DNA from: a virus
DNA length: 28,108 nt
Strand: one strand, 5' to 3'
IMG/VR virus record: IMGVR_UViG_3300006876_000003
Span: 1 to 28,108 of that record
Shown here: positions 1 through 5,673 of the stretch, one piece after another
How the letters are laid out: every line of letters starts with the position of its first letter
Numbering within the stretch: the first letter of the stretch is position 1
The notes under the pieces: model-generated
Told to the model about the DNA's origin: nothing
Databases searched by the model: none
What the model saw: the letters and a program-made list of their open reading frames with translations, nothing else
Program-made: the position numbers and the translations under genes

Positions 1-1
1 C

Positions 2-328
2 ATCGACGAGGTCTGCCGGTTCATGGGCCACAGCTCGGTGCAGGTCACCGAGCGCTACGCGCGGAAGCTGAACGAGACACAAGCGCTCGCTGTTGCAGCG
101 ACGCCGGGACCAATGTTCCCAGGTGGGAACGGGAGCGGAGGTAACATGCCTACGTTACAGGACAAAACGCCGGCTTTCCTAAAGCCAAGGTCGCAAGTTC
201 GATTCTTGCTGGGGGCGCCAGGGGTTAGCAACCGTGGCAGGGAACACGGTGGGAACATTGAGCATAGTGTCTCCGCGCTAGCCCTCGCGCTGGCGGCCGA
301 GCGCGTCTTCGGGCGGGTGACGCCGTGA
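2..328 (+). CDS. int: Tyrosine recombinase/integrase, C-terminal fragment
   Basis: This is the end of a phage integrase; the 5' part lies outside the window. The visible 108 residues contain the C-terminal catalytic box: M-G-H-S-S (H10 in the visible part) followed nine residues later by the Tyr nucleophile in T-E-R-Y-A (Y19). That spacing is typical of tyrosine recombinases, which cut and rejoin attP and attB through a 3'-phosphotyrosine. After the active-site helix the frame stays open for about 85 more residues and runs through the tRNA-like attachment site (positions 171-220), where it encodes the F-L-L-G-A-P sequence typical of translated tRNA 3' ends. It stops at 326-328, overlapping the next gene by GTGA. 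Integration would therefore replace the natural C-terminal tail. Identification of the catalytic core is firm; use of the whole tail is inferred from the GTGA overlap and high GC at third codon positions after about 269. Confidence 0.88.
   Translation: MDEVCRFMGHSSVQVTERYARKLNETQALAVAATPGPMFPGGNGSGGNMPTLQDKTPAFLKPRSQVRFLLGAPGVSNRGREHGGNIEHSVSALALALAAERVFGRVTP
115..130. repeat. Left integrase arm-type inverted repeat
   Basis: GTTCCCA (115-121) and TGGGAAC (124-130) form a perfect inverted repeat with a 2-nt spacer, about 40 bp before the tRNA-like core. The same heptamer recurs on the right side of the core, as expected for arm-type integrase or excisionase binding sites. Binding is inferred from position only. 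Confidence 0.5.
171..220 (+). other. attP: Putative attP core: 3' half of tRNA-Arg(CCT)
   Basis: The segment folds as the 3' half of a tRNA. There is an anticodon arm with loop TTCCTAA (176-182, anticodon CCT at 178-180, A37), a 5-nt variable loop (188-192), and a perfect T-arm stem GCAAG/CTTGC (193-197 with 205-209) around TTCGATT. A 7-nt acceptor strand (210-216), discriminator G217 and CCA (218-220) follow. No 5' half (D-arm, matching acceptor strand) is found upstream, and the first anticodon-stem pair is C-A. It is therefore a phage-borne fragment that would restore a host tRNA-Arg gene on integration, the usual arrangement for integrases targeting tRNA genes. The exact crossover limits cannot be seen without attB. 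Confidence 0.78.
239..260. repeat. Right integrase arm-type repeats
   Basis: AGGGAAC (239-245) and TGGGAAC (250-256) are direct repeats 11 bp apart. The extended TGGGAACATTG (250-260) is an exact inverted copy of CAATGTTCCCA at 111-121 on the other side of the tRNA-like core. The symmetry supports a native attP with arms on both sides. Confidence 0.5.
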
Positions 329-765
329 GCCTGCGTCGTCAGGTGCTCGCCTTCCACCTGCGCTTCGGTGTGCCGGTCGCTTCGGCGCCGACCGAGCTCA
401 CGACGGAGCGCCTTCGGCTTCGGCTGACGCTGGTCGCCGAAGAGTTCGCCGAGCTGCTGGGCGCGGCCGGCTGCGGTCACCTGGCCGAGGTCGAGCGAGC
501 TCTGGCCAAGTCGATCGCCGTCGCCTCCCCGATCGCGGTCGACCTCCCGCTGCTCGTCGATGCGCAGGCGGACCTCGACTACGTGGTCGAGGGGTTCCGG
601 CTCGAGCTCGGCGTCGACAGCCGGCCGATCGCCGACGAGGTGCACGCGGCCAACATGCGTAAGGTCGGCGGGCCGACGCGCGGTGACGGGAAGATCCTGA
701 AGCCAGACGGCTGGCAGGCACCGGACATCGAGGGCGAGCTCCGGAAGCAGGGGTGGAGGCCGTGA
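325..765 (+). CDS. MazG-like / PRA-PH-type nucleotide pyrophosphohydrolase
   Basis: This 146-residue protein has the all-alpha NTP-pyrophosphatase pattern. A metal-binding E-E-F-A-E helix (E39, E40, E43) is followed by an acidic helix D-A-Q-A-D-L-D (D79, D83, D85). The C-terminal signature is E-V-H-x-A-N-M-R-K-V-G-G, then G-K-I-L-K-P and G-W-x-x-P-D-I. Such enzymes hydrolyse (d)NTPs to NMP and pyrophosphate, and phage copies are thought to adjust nucleotide pools or alarmone levels. The GTG start at 325 overlaps the integrase stop by GTGA. It is the first gene of the early operon, directly after attP, so integration would separate it from any promoter upstream of int. Substrate specificity is not visible. 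Confidence 0.8.
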   Translation: MSLRRQVLAFHLRFGVPVASAPTELTTERLRLRLTLVAEEFAELLGAAGCGHLAEVERALAKSIAVASPIAVDLPLLVDAQADLDYVVEGFRLELGVDSRPIADEVHAANMRKVGGPTRGDGKILKPDGWQAPDIEGELRKQGWRP

Positions 766-1601
766 CGCCCGAGTGCCTGCTCCGGGGCGAGCACGAAGTC
801 TGGCTCGGCGACGCACTGAGCCAGAGCTCGGCCGAGCTGGTGATGCACGGCGAGCAGGCCGATCTGCTCTGCGTCGACGCGCCGTACTCCGAAAAGACCC
901 ATGCCGGGCACGCCGGAGGCAAGCTGACGGCCGACTCGGCTGCCGCCTTCGCCGCTCGGCACTCGGCTGCTCCGACTCGAGAGAGCCGGTACGCGGCCCG
1001 CAAGTCGGCCGCAGGCGAGAGCGGTCGCCGCGATATCGACTACGCCGCGTTCAGTCCGGACAACGTGCGGTGGTTCGTCGAAGTGTGGGCGCCGCGCACT
1101 CGCGGCTGGTTCGTGACCATCACGGACGATTGCCTGGCTCCGGTGTGGGCAGCCGCACTCGAGGCGCACGACCGGTACGTTTTCGCTCCGCTGCCGCTGG
1201 TCGAGACAGGCTCGCGCGTCCGGATGGTTGGCGATGGTCCATCGAATTGGACCTGTTGGATCGTAGTCGCCCGGCCGCGCACCAGCAAGTTTGCCAAGTG
1301 GGGCACGCTGCCCGGCGCGTACGTCCAGCCCGGCGAGCGGGCCATGAATTCGGCTCAGGGCACCGCACGCGTTGTCGGTGGGAAGCCGCTGCGCTCGATG
1401 TGCGCGATCGTGGGCGACTACTCGCGCCCGGGCGATCTGGTTGTTGACCCGTGCTGCGGCGCCGGAACGGCCTTGGTGGCGGCTCGCTACCTTGGCCGCC
1501 GAGCGCGCGGTCTCGACGCCAAGCCGGAGCACGCCTCGCTGTCGGTGCGCGCTCTCGAGAAAACCAGAGAGCAGCGGAGCCTGTTCGCGGAGGGCGCATG
1601 A
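762..1601 (+). CDS. DNA methyltransferase (N6-adenine/N4-cytosine type)
   Basis: About 279 residues. An N-terminal G-D-A leads to the catalytic motif IV variant D-A-P-Y (residues 39-42; canonical forms are DPPY/SPPY). A C-terminal motif I, V-V-D-P-C-C-G-A-G-T near residues 226-236, binds S-adenosylmethionine and is followed by G-L-D acidic motif II. The IV-before-I order is that of beta-class amino-methyltransferases. It would methylate adenine N6 or cytosine N4 in DNA, perhaps to protect phage DNA from restriction. The GTG at 762 overlaps the upstream stop as GTGA; an in-frame GTG at 753 is an alternative start. A long Ala/Ser/Arg-rich stretch (residues about 50-85) separates motif IV from the next block. 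Recognition sequence and cognate nuclease are unknown; none is adjacent except the VRR-NUC protein. Confidence 0.82.
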   Translation: MTPECLLRGEHEVWLGDALSQSSAELVMHGEQADLLCVDAPYSEKTHAGHAGGKLTADSAAAFAARHSAAPTRESRYAARKSAAGESGRRDIDYAAFSPDNVRWFVEVWAPRTRGWFVTITDDCLAPVWAAALEAHDRYVFAPLPLVETGSRVRMVGDGPSNWTCWIVVARPRTSKFAKWGTLPGAYVQPGERAMNSAQGTARVVGGKPLRSMCAIVGDYSRPGDLVVDPCCGAGTALVAARYLGRRARGLDAKPEHASLSVRALEKTREQRSLFAEGA

Positions 1602-1699
1602 CATGCGGACACCCGTCGGTCTTCGCAATCCGGCACGACGAGGCCCTCTCGATCGTCAAGTGCAAGCACTGCCTGCACAGCTGGCTCGAGCTCGGGGCG
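1598..1699 (+). CDS. Zinc-ribbon-like N-terminal segment, frame-interrupted
   Basis: The ATG at 1598 forms an ATGA overlap with the methyltransferase stop. The first 34 codons read like a real protein, with C-G-H-P and then C-K-H-C-L-H-S-W, a plausible zinc-binding knuckle, and almost every third base is G or C. After about 1700 this frame degenerates into a Ser/Gly/Pro-rich run without a stop until 1915, while the neighbouring frame becomes clearly coding as VRR-NUC. The likely explanations are a single-base loss in GGGG (1694-1697) or CCCCC (1709-1713), a programmed -1 shift, or an out-of-frame overlap of two genes. The end given here is where coding character is lost, not a stop codon. Confidence 0.4.
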
Positions 1700-2028
1700 C
1701 CAAGGAAGCCCCCGTCGTCGCCGCAATCATTAAGCGGCTCAAGCTCGAGCGGGTCTGGTGCTGGCGGGCCAACGCCGGGACCATCGTCATCGGCAAGGGC
1801 CGAGCTCGGCGCGTCGTCCGCGGCTCGCCCGCCGGGACACCGGACATCCTCGTGGTGCTCGGCAACGGCCGACTCTGCGGCCTCGAGGTCAAGCGGCCTG
1901 TCGGTGGGACCGTGAGCCCGACGCAGCTCGAGTGGCACGCGCGCGCCTCTGAGCACGGGGTGCGCGTCGCGGTCGTGCGCAGCGTCCTCGAAGCACTGGA
2001 AGCGGTGCGGAAGTGGCGGGCGGAATGA
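1603..2028 (+). CDS. VRR-NUC domain nuclease
   Basis: From about 1702 the frame encodes a VRR-NUC domain, a small PD-(D/E)XK-fold nuclease found in phages and in FAN1-type enzymes. Visible elements are an N-terminal helix (I-I-K-R-L-K), W-C-W-R-A-N-A-G, the active-site G-T-P-D-I-L and L-E-V-K-R (Asp ... Glu-x-Lys), then Q-x-E-W and a C-terminal V-R-S-V helix. It probably cleaves branched or flapped DNA during replication or recombination. ATG 1603 lies 8 nt after GGAGGG (1589-1594), and GTG 1660 is another option. However, codons between 1603 and about 1690 have poor third-position GC, whereas the zinc-ribbon frame has high GC there, so the true N-terminus may be fused to that segment by a frameshift. 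The end overlaps the next gene as ATGA. Confidence 0.72.
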   Translation: MRTPVGLRNPARRGPLDRQVQALPAQLARARGAKEAPVVAAIIKRLKLERVWCWRANAGTIVIGKGRARRVVRGSPAGTPDILVVLGNGRLCGLEVKRPVGGTVSPTQLEWHARASEHGVRVAVVRSVLEALEAVRKWRAE

Positions 2029-2306
2029 AGTGCGCCCACTTCTGCGACTGCCTCGATTGCATGGGCGGCGAGCCGCGAGAGCCGCTGCGGGTTTACCCCA
2101 CGCCGCTCTCGCGTCGACGCGGCAAGCGCGGCCCCCACGCGCAGTGCCTACACGGGCACGACCTGACCCCGGAAAACTCGATAATCAAGCGCACCGGGGA
2201 CCGCTACTGCCGAGCCTGCAAACAGCAGAGCGACCGCGCGGCGCTGGCGCGTCATCGGGCGTCCCGGGAGACAGCCGAGCGCGCGGAAAAGGAAGCGGCA
2301 GCGTGA
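2025..2306 (+). CDS. Small double zinc-finger protein
   Basis: This 93-residue protein starts at ATG 2025 (ATGA overlap with VRR-NUC) in preference to the in-frame GTG at 2013. Two metal-binding clusters are visible. The first is an N-terminal C-A-H-F-C-D-C-L-D-C. The second is central: C-L-H-G-H, then N, then Y-C-R-A-C-K, a knuckle arrangement often seen ahead of phage HNH nucleases. The C-terminus is an Arg/Glu-rich helix and there is no HNH catalytic core. A nucleic-acid-binding role in the early operon is plausible, but no specific function can be assigned. Confidence 0.6.
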   Translation: MKCAHFCDCLDCMGGEPREPLRVYPTPLSRRRGKRGPHAQCLHGHDLTPENSIIKRTGDRYCRACKQQSDRAALARHRASRETAERAEKEAAA

Positions 2307-2458
2307 TTCTCGAAGCTCTCGAGGACGCCCGCGCAGCAGTCGCTCGCGGCGAAGACCTGGCTGCGTGGCTCGAGTTCGAGCTCCGCATGGGGTGGCTCAC
2401 CGACGAGCAGGCAAACGAGATCAGGGCCGCGATCGCGGCCAGGTTGGAGGCGGCATGA
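2303..2458 (+). CDS. Small helical hypothetical protein
   Basis: This 51-residue protein has a GTG start (GTGA overlap with the gene before) and an ATGA overlap with the initiator gene after it. It is predicted to be mostly helical, with a W-L-E-F-E-L-R-M-G-W-L-T-D-E-Q-A core resembling small phage helix-turn-helix or dimerization modules. No family is recognised. The tight coupling on both sides and GC-rich third positions argue that it is translated. Confidence 0.55.
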   Translation: MILEALEDARAAVARGEDLAAWLEFELRMGWLTDEQANEIRAAIAARLEAA

Positions 2459-3465
2459 ACTTCGAAGACGAACCCTATGTGCGGCTCTACAAGCGCCGAA
2501 CGCTGACGATCAAGCTCCTCGGCTGGGAGGGGCGCCTAGTGTTCTGGGCCTTGTTGCTGGAGGTGGACCGCGCCGGCGTTCTGGACCTCGGCTCGTCCTC
2601 GCCGGCAGAGGCCATCGCCGCGCTCTCGGACATCCCTATCGAGGTCGCCGAAATCGGCATGGCCCGCGCGCTCAAGCAGGGCGTCGTCGAGCAGCGAGGT
2701 GACGCTCTGTTCGTGCCCAGGTTCATGGAGGCGCAGGAGGCCAAGCAGTCCGACAAGGCACGACAGCGCGAGTCACGCGGGCGCCGAGCCGCTCTCATGC
2801 GCTGTTCCGAAGGCGCAATCCGCGCAGCGGCGACCGACGGAGATTCCCCGCTGAGTGTCACGAATCGTGACCACATACAGTCACAAAACGTGACCGATTG
2901 TCACGACCGGTCACACGCGGTCACACGCGGTCACTCAGAGCTCAGCTCAGCTCAGCTCAGCAGTGCTCAGCAGGGATCGGATCAAGGTAGCCGCGCCACT
3001 CCCGCACCGGAGCCTGAGACCATGCCGCCCGTCGCTTCGCCGCGGGCGGCCACCGCGAAGAAGTCCCGGTCGGTGGATTCGATTCCGGTTCCGATGTCGG
3101 ACGAGGTCATCATCCCGGACGACGTCGTCGCTGCGAAGGCCGCGCAGTGGCAGGTCGACGAGGCTCGCATCCGAGCTCAGGTCCCGGAGTTCAAGCGCTT
3201 CTGGGCACAGGACAGACCCGGCGAGCGGAGGTCACCGAAGGGCTGGCGCTCGGCGTTCGGTCGTCGCGTCGACGACCTCGGGAAGCGCGGCCTTCTGCAC
3301 GCGCCAATTCAGCAAGCGCTCGGGGTCGTCACAACGCGGGCGACGCGCGCCGCTGACCTTTTGCCTCGGCAGATGGAGCGGATTCGGCAGTTCGAAGCCG
3401 AGGAGGAAGCCGAAAGAAAGGGCGAAGTGTACGCGCGTCCCGTTTTGCTTGGAGGTTCCCGATGA
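2455..3465 (+). CDS. Phage replication initiator (lambda O-like organisation)
   Basis: About 336 residues starting at ATG 2455 (ATGA overlap; GGAGG at 2446-2450). Residues about 1-110 look like a winged-helix domain of the replisome-organizer type: Y-V-R-L-Y-K-R then a hydrophobic helix with L-V-F-W-A-L-L, then L-S-D-I-P and G-V-V-E-Q-R. It is followed by a polar linker (about 130-200) and a C-terminal Arg/Glu-rich helical domain containing F-K-R-F-W and R-S-P-K-G-W. The linker DNA carries the iteron array at 2857-2934, just as lambda O carries its origin in the middle of its own gene. The protein probably binds those iterons and recruits the helicase machinery encoded next. Family placement rests on architecture and context, not on a decisive motif. 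Confidence 0.68.
   Translation: MNFEDEPYVRLYKRRTLTIKLLGWEGRLVFWALLLEVDRAGVLDLGSSSPAEAIAALSDIPIEVAEIGMARALKQGVVEQRGDALFVPRFMEAQEAKQSDKARQRESRGRRAALMRCSEGAIRAAATDGDSPLSVTNRDHIQSQNVTDCHDRSHAVTRGHSELSSAQLSSAQQGSDQGSRATPAPEPETMPPVASPRAATAKKSRSVDSIPVPMSDEVIIPDDVVAAKAAQWQVDEARIRAQVPEFKRFWAQDRPGERRSPKGWRSAFGRRVDDLGKRGLLHAPIQQALGVVTTRATRAADLLPRQMERIRQFEAEEEAERKGEVYARPVLLGGSR
2856..2934. repeat. ori: Candidate replication origin: GTCAC/GTGAC iterons
   Basis: Eight pentamers occur in 78 bp: GTCAC at 2857, 2880, 2900, 2910, 2920 and 2930, and inverted GTGAC at 2867 and 2890. Start-to-start distances are 10, 13, 10, 10, 10, 10 and 10 bp, so nearly all sites face the same side of the helix. The first two pairs form 15-bp imperfect palindromes. 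The array sits in the linker-coding part of the initiator gene. Origin function is inferred from this layout and the lambda precedent. Confidence 0.62.
2934..2970. repeat. CTCAG pentanucleotide tandem repeat
   Basis: CTCAG occurs at 2934, four times in tandem at 2941-2960, and again at 2966. It encodes a Ser/Ala/Gln linker in the initiator. Because the unit is 5 bp, gain or loss of one copy would shift the reading frame. It adjoins the iteron array and may be part of the origin. Confidence 0.6.
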
Positions 3466-4022
3466 ATCGGTCCGAAGCCGCGAAGATCGTGGCCCTGCTG
3501 CAGGCGGCTTACCCCGGCGTTTCGATGTCCGAGGCAACGGTCAGCGTGTACGAAAGCCTGCTCAAAGACATCGACGCCGATGTCGGGAAACGGGCGGTGG
3601 AGCGGCTGATTTGTACGAATCGGTTCGTCCCGACCATCGCCGAAATCCGCGAGACCTGCGTGCTCGTGCGGCACGGCTCGGCGCGCGCCGGCGCGGAAGC
3701 CTGGGGCGACGTTGGCCAGGCGATCCGGCGGTTCGGGTCGTATCGGCAGCCGAAGTTCGAAGACCAGGCCGTCGCTCAGGCCGTGAAGTGCCTCGGCTGG
3801 CGGAACCTGTGCCTCGGAAGCTCGAACGAGTCCGCCGATCGCGCTCGCTTTTGCGAGATTTACGACAGCATCACGAAGCGCGAGCGGGAAAACGAGGCGC
3901 TTCCGCCGTCGCTCAAGGCCGCGCCGACCGTCCGAGAGCTCGGCAACGGCGCTGGCGATCACGCTTCGGTCGGCGAACTACTGGCCAATATCGGCCGCGA
4001 TTCCAACGGGGAGGACGCATGA
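3462..4022 (+). CDS. Helicase-loader-like (G39P-type N-terminal) replication protein
   Basis: 186 residues; ATG 3462 overlaps the initiator stop as ATGA, with GGAGGT at 3451-3456. The N-terminal ~65 residues match the pattern of the small helical domain of phage helicase loaders/inhibitors of the G39P type: an E-A-x-K-I-V-x-L-L-x-A-A-Y-P helix, then T-V-x-V-Y-x-x-L-L-x-D-I-D, then F-x-P-T-I-A-E-I-R-E. The C-terminal half is polar and probably flexible. Such proteins bring the host replicative helicase to the phage origin. The position immediately after the initiator mirrors lambda O-P and SPP1 38-39 gene order. No helicase gene is present in the window. Confidence 0.68.
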   Translation: MNRSEAAKIVALLQAAYPGVSMSEATVSVYESLLKDIDADVGKRAVERLICTNRFVPTIAEIRETCVLVRHGSARAGAEAWGDVGQAIRRFGSYRQPKFEDQAVAQAVKCLGWRNLCLGSSNESADRARFCEIYDSITKRERENEALPPSLKAAPTVRELGNGAGDHASVGELLANIGRDSNGEDA

Positions 4023-4036
4023 ATCCCGCATTCTGT

Positions 4037-4119
4037 CTAGGTGACATTTCGCTACGTGAATTTCCCTCAAGTAACATTTTGACACGTGTCGCAATGTCAC
4101 GTATCGTCATCTCACGTAG
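4037..4119. promoter_or_regulatory. Operator/promoter array before the Cro-like gene
   Basis: This is an AT-richer gap with three related sites. Site 1 (4037-4059) is CTAGGTGA, 7 nt, then CTACGTGA. Site 2 (4067-4090) is an imperfect copy shifted by 30 bp and contains the palindrome GACACGTGTC (4081-4090). Site 3 (4097-4119, minus strand) is CTACGTGA, 7 nt, then ATACGTGA. The octamers are direct repeats with a 15-bp period. A long ORF crosses this gap but its content here does not look coding. A repressor or activator array is the best reading; clear -35/-10 boxes were not assigned. Confidence 0.6.
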
Positions 4120-4126
4120 GGCCACG

Positions 4127-4411
4127 ATGCGATTCAAGCTCCCCGGCAAGAAGATCCACAAAGCCTGCAACAACCGGGCTGCGACGGCTCTTTTGGCGGT
4201 GATTCGGTCCTCCCCCGAGGAGACCATCCCGCGCTGGTGCGAGGCCAAGGGGCTCTGCCGGGCTGCCGTTACCAGCAGAATCAAGGGCTACCGGAAGACC
4301 ATCCCGACCGACCTGGCGCTGGCCATCGAAGCGGCGACCGAGGGCAAGGTCCCGGCGCCGTGGTGGCTCGAGCGAGCGGTCTCGAACGAGGTCATCAATG
4401 AAGGCCGCTAG
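4127..4411 (+). CDS. Cro/YdaS-like helix-turn-helix regulator
   Basis: 94 residues from ATG 4127. The helix-turn-helix region reads I-P-R-W-C-E-A-K-G-L-C-R-A-A-V-T-S-R-I-K-G-Y. It is followed by I-P-T-D-L-A-L-A-I-E-A-A-T-E-G-K-V-P, the signature found after the recognition helix in Cro/YdaS-family proteins. It probably binds the operator array just upstream and regulates itself and neighbouring modules. An ATG at 4019 (ATGA overlap with the gene before) would add 36 residues translated from the operator DNA, and ATG 4094 is another in-frame choice. I prefer 4127 because the extension is repeat-derived and AGGG at 4118-4121 gives a weak RBS. Confidence 0.65.
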   Translation: MRFKLPGKKIHKACNNRAATALLAVIRSSPEETIPRWCEAKGLCRAAVTSRIKGYRKTIPTDLALAIEAATEGKVPAPWWLERAVSNEVINEGR

Positions 4412-4727
4412 CCGCCGTTTAAACGCGTCGCTGCTCTTTGGGCGGCTTGCCCCGGTCCTGGTCACCGAAACGCGCAGCGAGTGGCGGTCTCGTGCCAGCA
4501 ATCGGCATTGGGACGCGGCGGTCGCTGACGCTGGTCGGACCTGGGTCGCCATCTGGTGTGGGCAGCGGGTCGGGACGGCGTACGCATCACGCGCCGCGGC
4601 AAAGCGTGGCCTCGAGCGGTTCGTGGTCTCGCAGGCTCGGGTGCTGATTCACGCGATGGGCGGCGAAGACTCGCCGGCTGCGTTCCTGAACACGATGGGC
4701 TTCCGCGCGCTGCGGAGGTCGAGGTGA
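4398..4727 (+). CDS. Hypothetical protein
   Basis: 109 residues, overlapping the Cro-like gene by 14 bp and the next gene by GTGA. It is basic, with W-R-S-R-A-S-N-R-H-W-D-A-A-V and a central W-V-A-I-W-C-G that may form a beta strand pair. A C-terminal helix holds F-V-V-S-Q-A-R-V-L-I-H-A-M. No family recognised. Position beside the regulator suggests a small early/regulatory role, but nothing in the sequence proves it. Confidence 0.6.
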   Translation: MKAASRRLNASLLFGRLAPVLVTETRSEWRSRASNRHWDAAVADAGRTWVAIWCGQRVGTAYASRAAAKRGLERFVVSQARVLIHAMGGEDSPAAFLNTMGFRALRRSR

Positions 4728-4942
4728 CGGCGGCTGAAGCGAAGGCGCGAGTCCTGGAGATTCGCGCCGAGGTGGCCCTTCACGACGACGAGGCGGCGCA
4801 CAGTCGCGAAGACAGTCTGCGGGCAGACGTGCTCCGCGCCATTGCGGGGCTGAATGGCGGGCTCACGGCGCGACAGATGCGAGAGCTTGCGCGGATCGCG
4901 CTCTCGACTGAGCGAATCGAATTCAGCAGGTGGTGCGCGTGA
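4724..4942 (+). CDS. Small coiled-coil hypothetical protein
   Basis: 72 residues from GTG 4724, with GTGA overlaps at both ends and GGAGG just upstream. The sequence is Glu/Ala/Arg-rich and almost entirely helical, with a likely amphipathic dimerization helix and an L-T-A-R-Q-M-R-E-L segment. No family recognised. It closes the early module, and its stop is fused to the start of the first sugar gene, so the two modules are probably co-transcribed. Confidence 0.55.
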   Translation: MTAAEAKARVLEIRAEVALHDDEAAHSREDSLRADVLRAIAGLNGGLTARQMRELARIALSTERIEFSRWCA

Positions 4943-5673
4943 GGCTCGCGCTGATTGGCGCGGGCAGGCACGGGGCTCGTTACCTCGACGAGGCCAACGG
5001 CGGCGCGAACATCACCGCGATCTGCCGTTCCGCAGGTGAGACCCGCAACTACCTCGAAGACGCCGAGCACGATGGCGCGGTCATCATCGCGACGCGCGCC
5101 GAGTCGCACGCCGAGCTGGCGATACTGGCGATGCGCGAGGGGCAGCACGTGCTGCTGGAGAAGCCGGCCGCGCTGCGGTTCGAGGACATCGAGCGGCTGC
5201 TCATCACCGCGCTGCGGACCGAGCGCAAGCTCATGGTGGCGCACACGCATTGCTTCGCGGAGAACTTCCCGACCGGTCTCACGCGAGCCGACGTGGCTAT
5301 CGGTGGCCCGCGCCCGGACAGAGACATGCGCGGCGTGTCGCCGATCGCCGACTGGGGCTCGCACGCGGTGGCCATGCTCTTCGCGGCGACGGGGAAGCTC
5401 GGCGCTCCGCTGGGCGACTGGACCATCAAGCCGAGCAGTGTCGAAGGCGGCTACTCGGCGGAGTTCGAGTTCGGCACGGTGAAGGTCGGCGACTGGTCCG
5501 AGAAAGCCGTTGTCGCTGGCAACAAGGGCAATCGCTACATGGGCCCGGAGCAGGGCGCCGAGACCCCCATGAAGCGCATGGTCGACACCTTCCTGCGCGC
5601 CTGCCGCGGTGAGCCCGACTTCCGCGCGAGCTCGGAGTTTACGCGGGCCGTGTACAGCGCGGTGCTCGCGTGA
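4939..5673 (+). CDS. Gfo/Idh/MocA-family oxidoreductase, compact
   Basis: About 244 residues from GTG 4939 (GTGA overlap, AGCAGG 8 nt before). The N-terminal Rossmann fold shows L-I-G-A-G-R-H-G-A-R-Y near residues 5-15. The family hallmark V-L-L-E-K-P (Lys near residue 75) comes after A-I-L-A-M-R-E-G. These NAD(P)-dependent enzymes oxidise or reduce sugar hydroxyl/keto groups, often on NDP-sugars. Family members are usually 330-380 residues, so the C-terminal beta-sheet domain is cut down by about 100 residues. The remaining part keeps D-W-G-S-H-A, resembling the D-x-G-x-H catalytic region with His. It is the first gene of the glycan island. Substrate unknown. Confidence 0.8.
   Translation: MRLALIGAGRHGARYLDEANGGANITAICRSAGETRNYLEDAEHDGAVIIATRAESHAELAILAMREGQHVLLEKPAALRFEDIERLLITALRTERKLMVAHTHCFAENFPTGLTRADVAIGGPRPDRDMRGVSPIADWGSHAVAMLFAATGKLGAPLGDWTIKPSSVEGGYSAEFEFGTVKVGDWSEKAVVAGNKGNRYMGPEQGAETPMKRMVDTFLRACRGEPDFRASSEFTRAVYSAVLA

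Noticed and set aside
137-158. Operator copy near attP (GTAACAT ... TACGTTA)
   Set aside because: Resembles the operator but the spacing is 2 bp short and several bases differ; likely chance.
171-220. A complete functional tRNA gene
   Set aside because: No 5' half with D-arm or pairing acceptor strand is present upstream; only the 3' half needed for attP.
2856-2934. CRISPR-like array
   Set aside because: Repeats are 5 bp, spaced every 10 bp and part of a coding frame; no 20-40 bp repeats and spacers, no cas genes.
4019-4126. N-terminal extension of the Cro-like protein
   Set aside because: Encoded by operator repeats; protein content not convincing, though an ATGA overlap keeps it possible.
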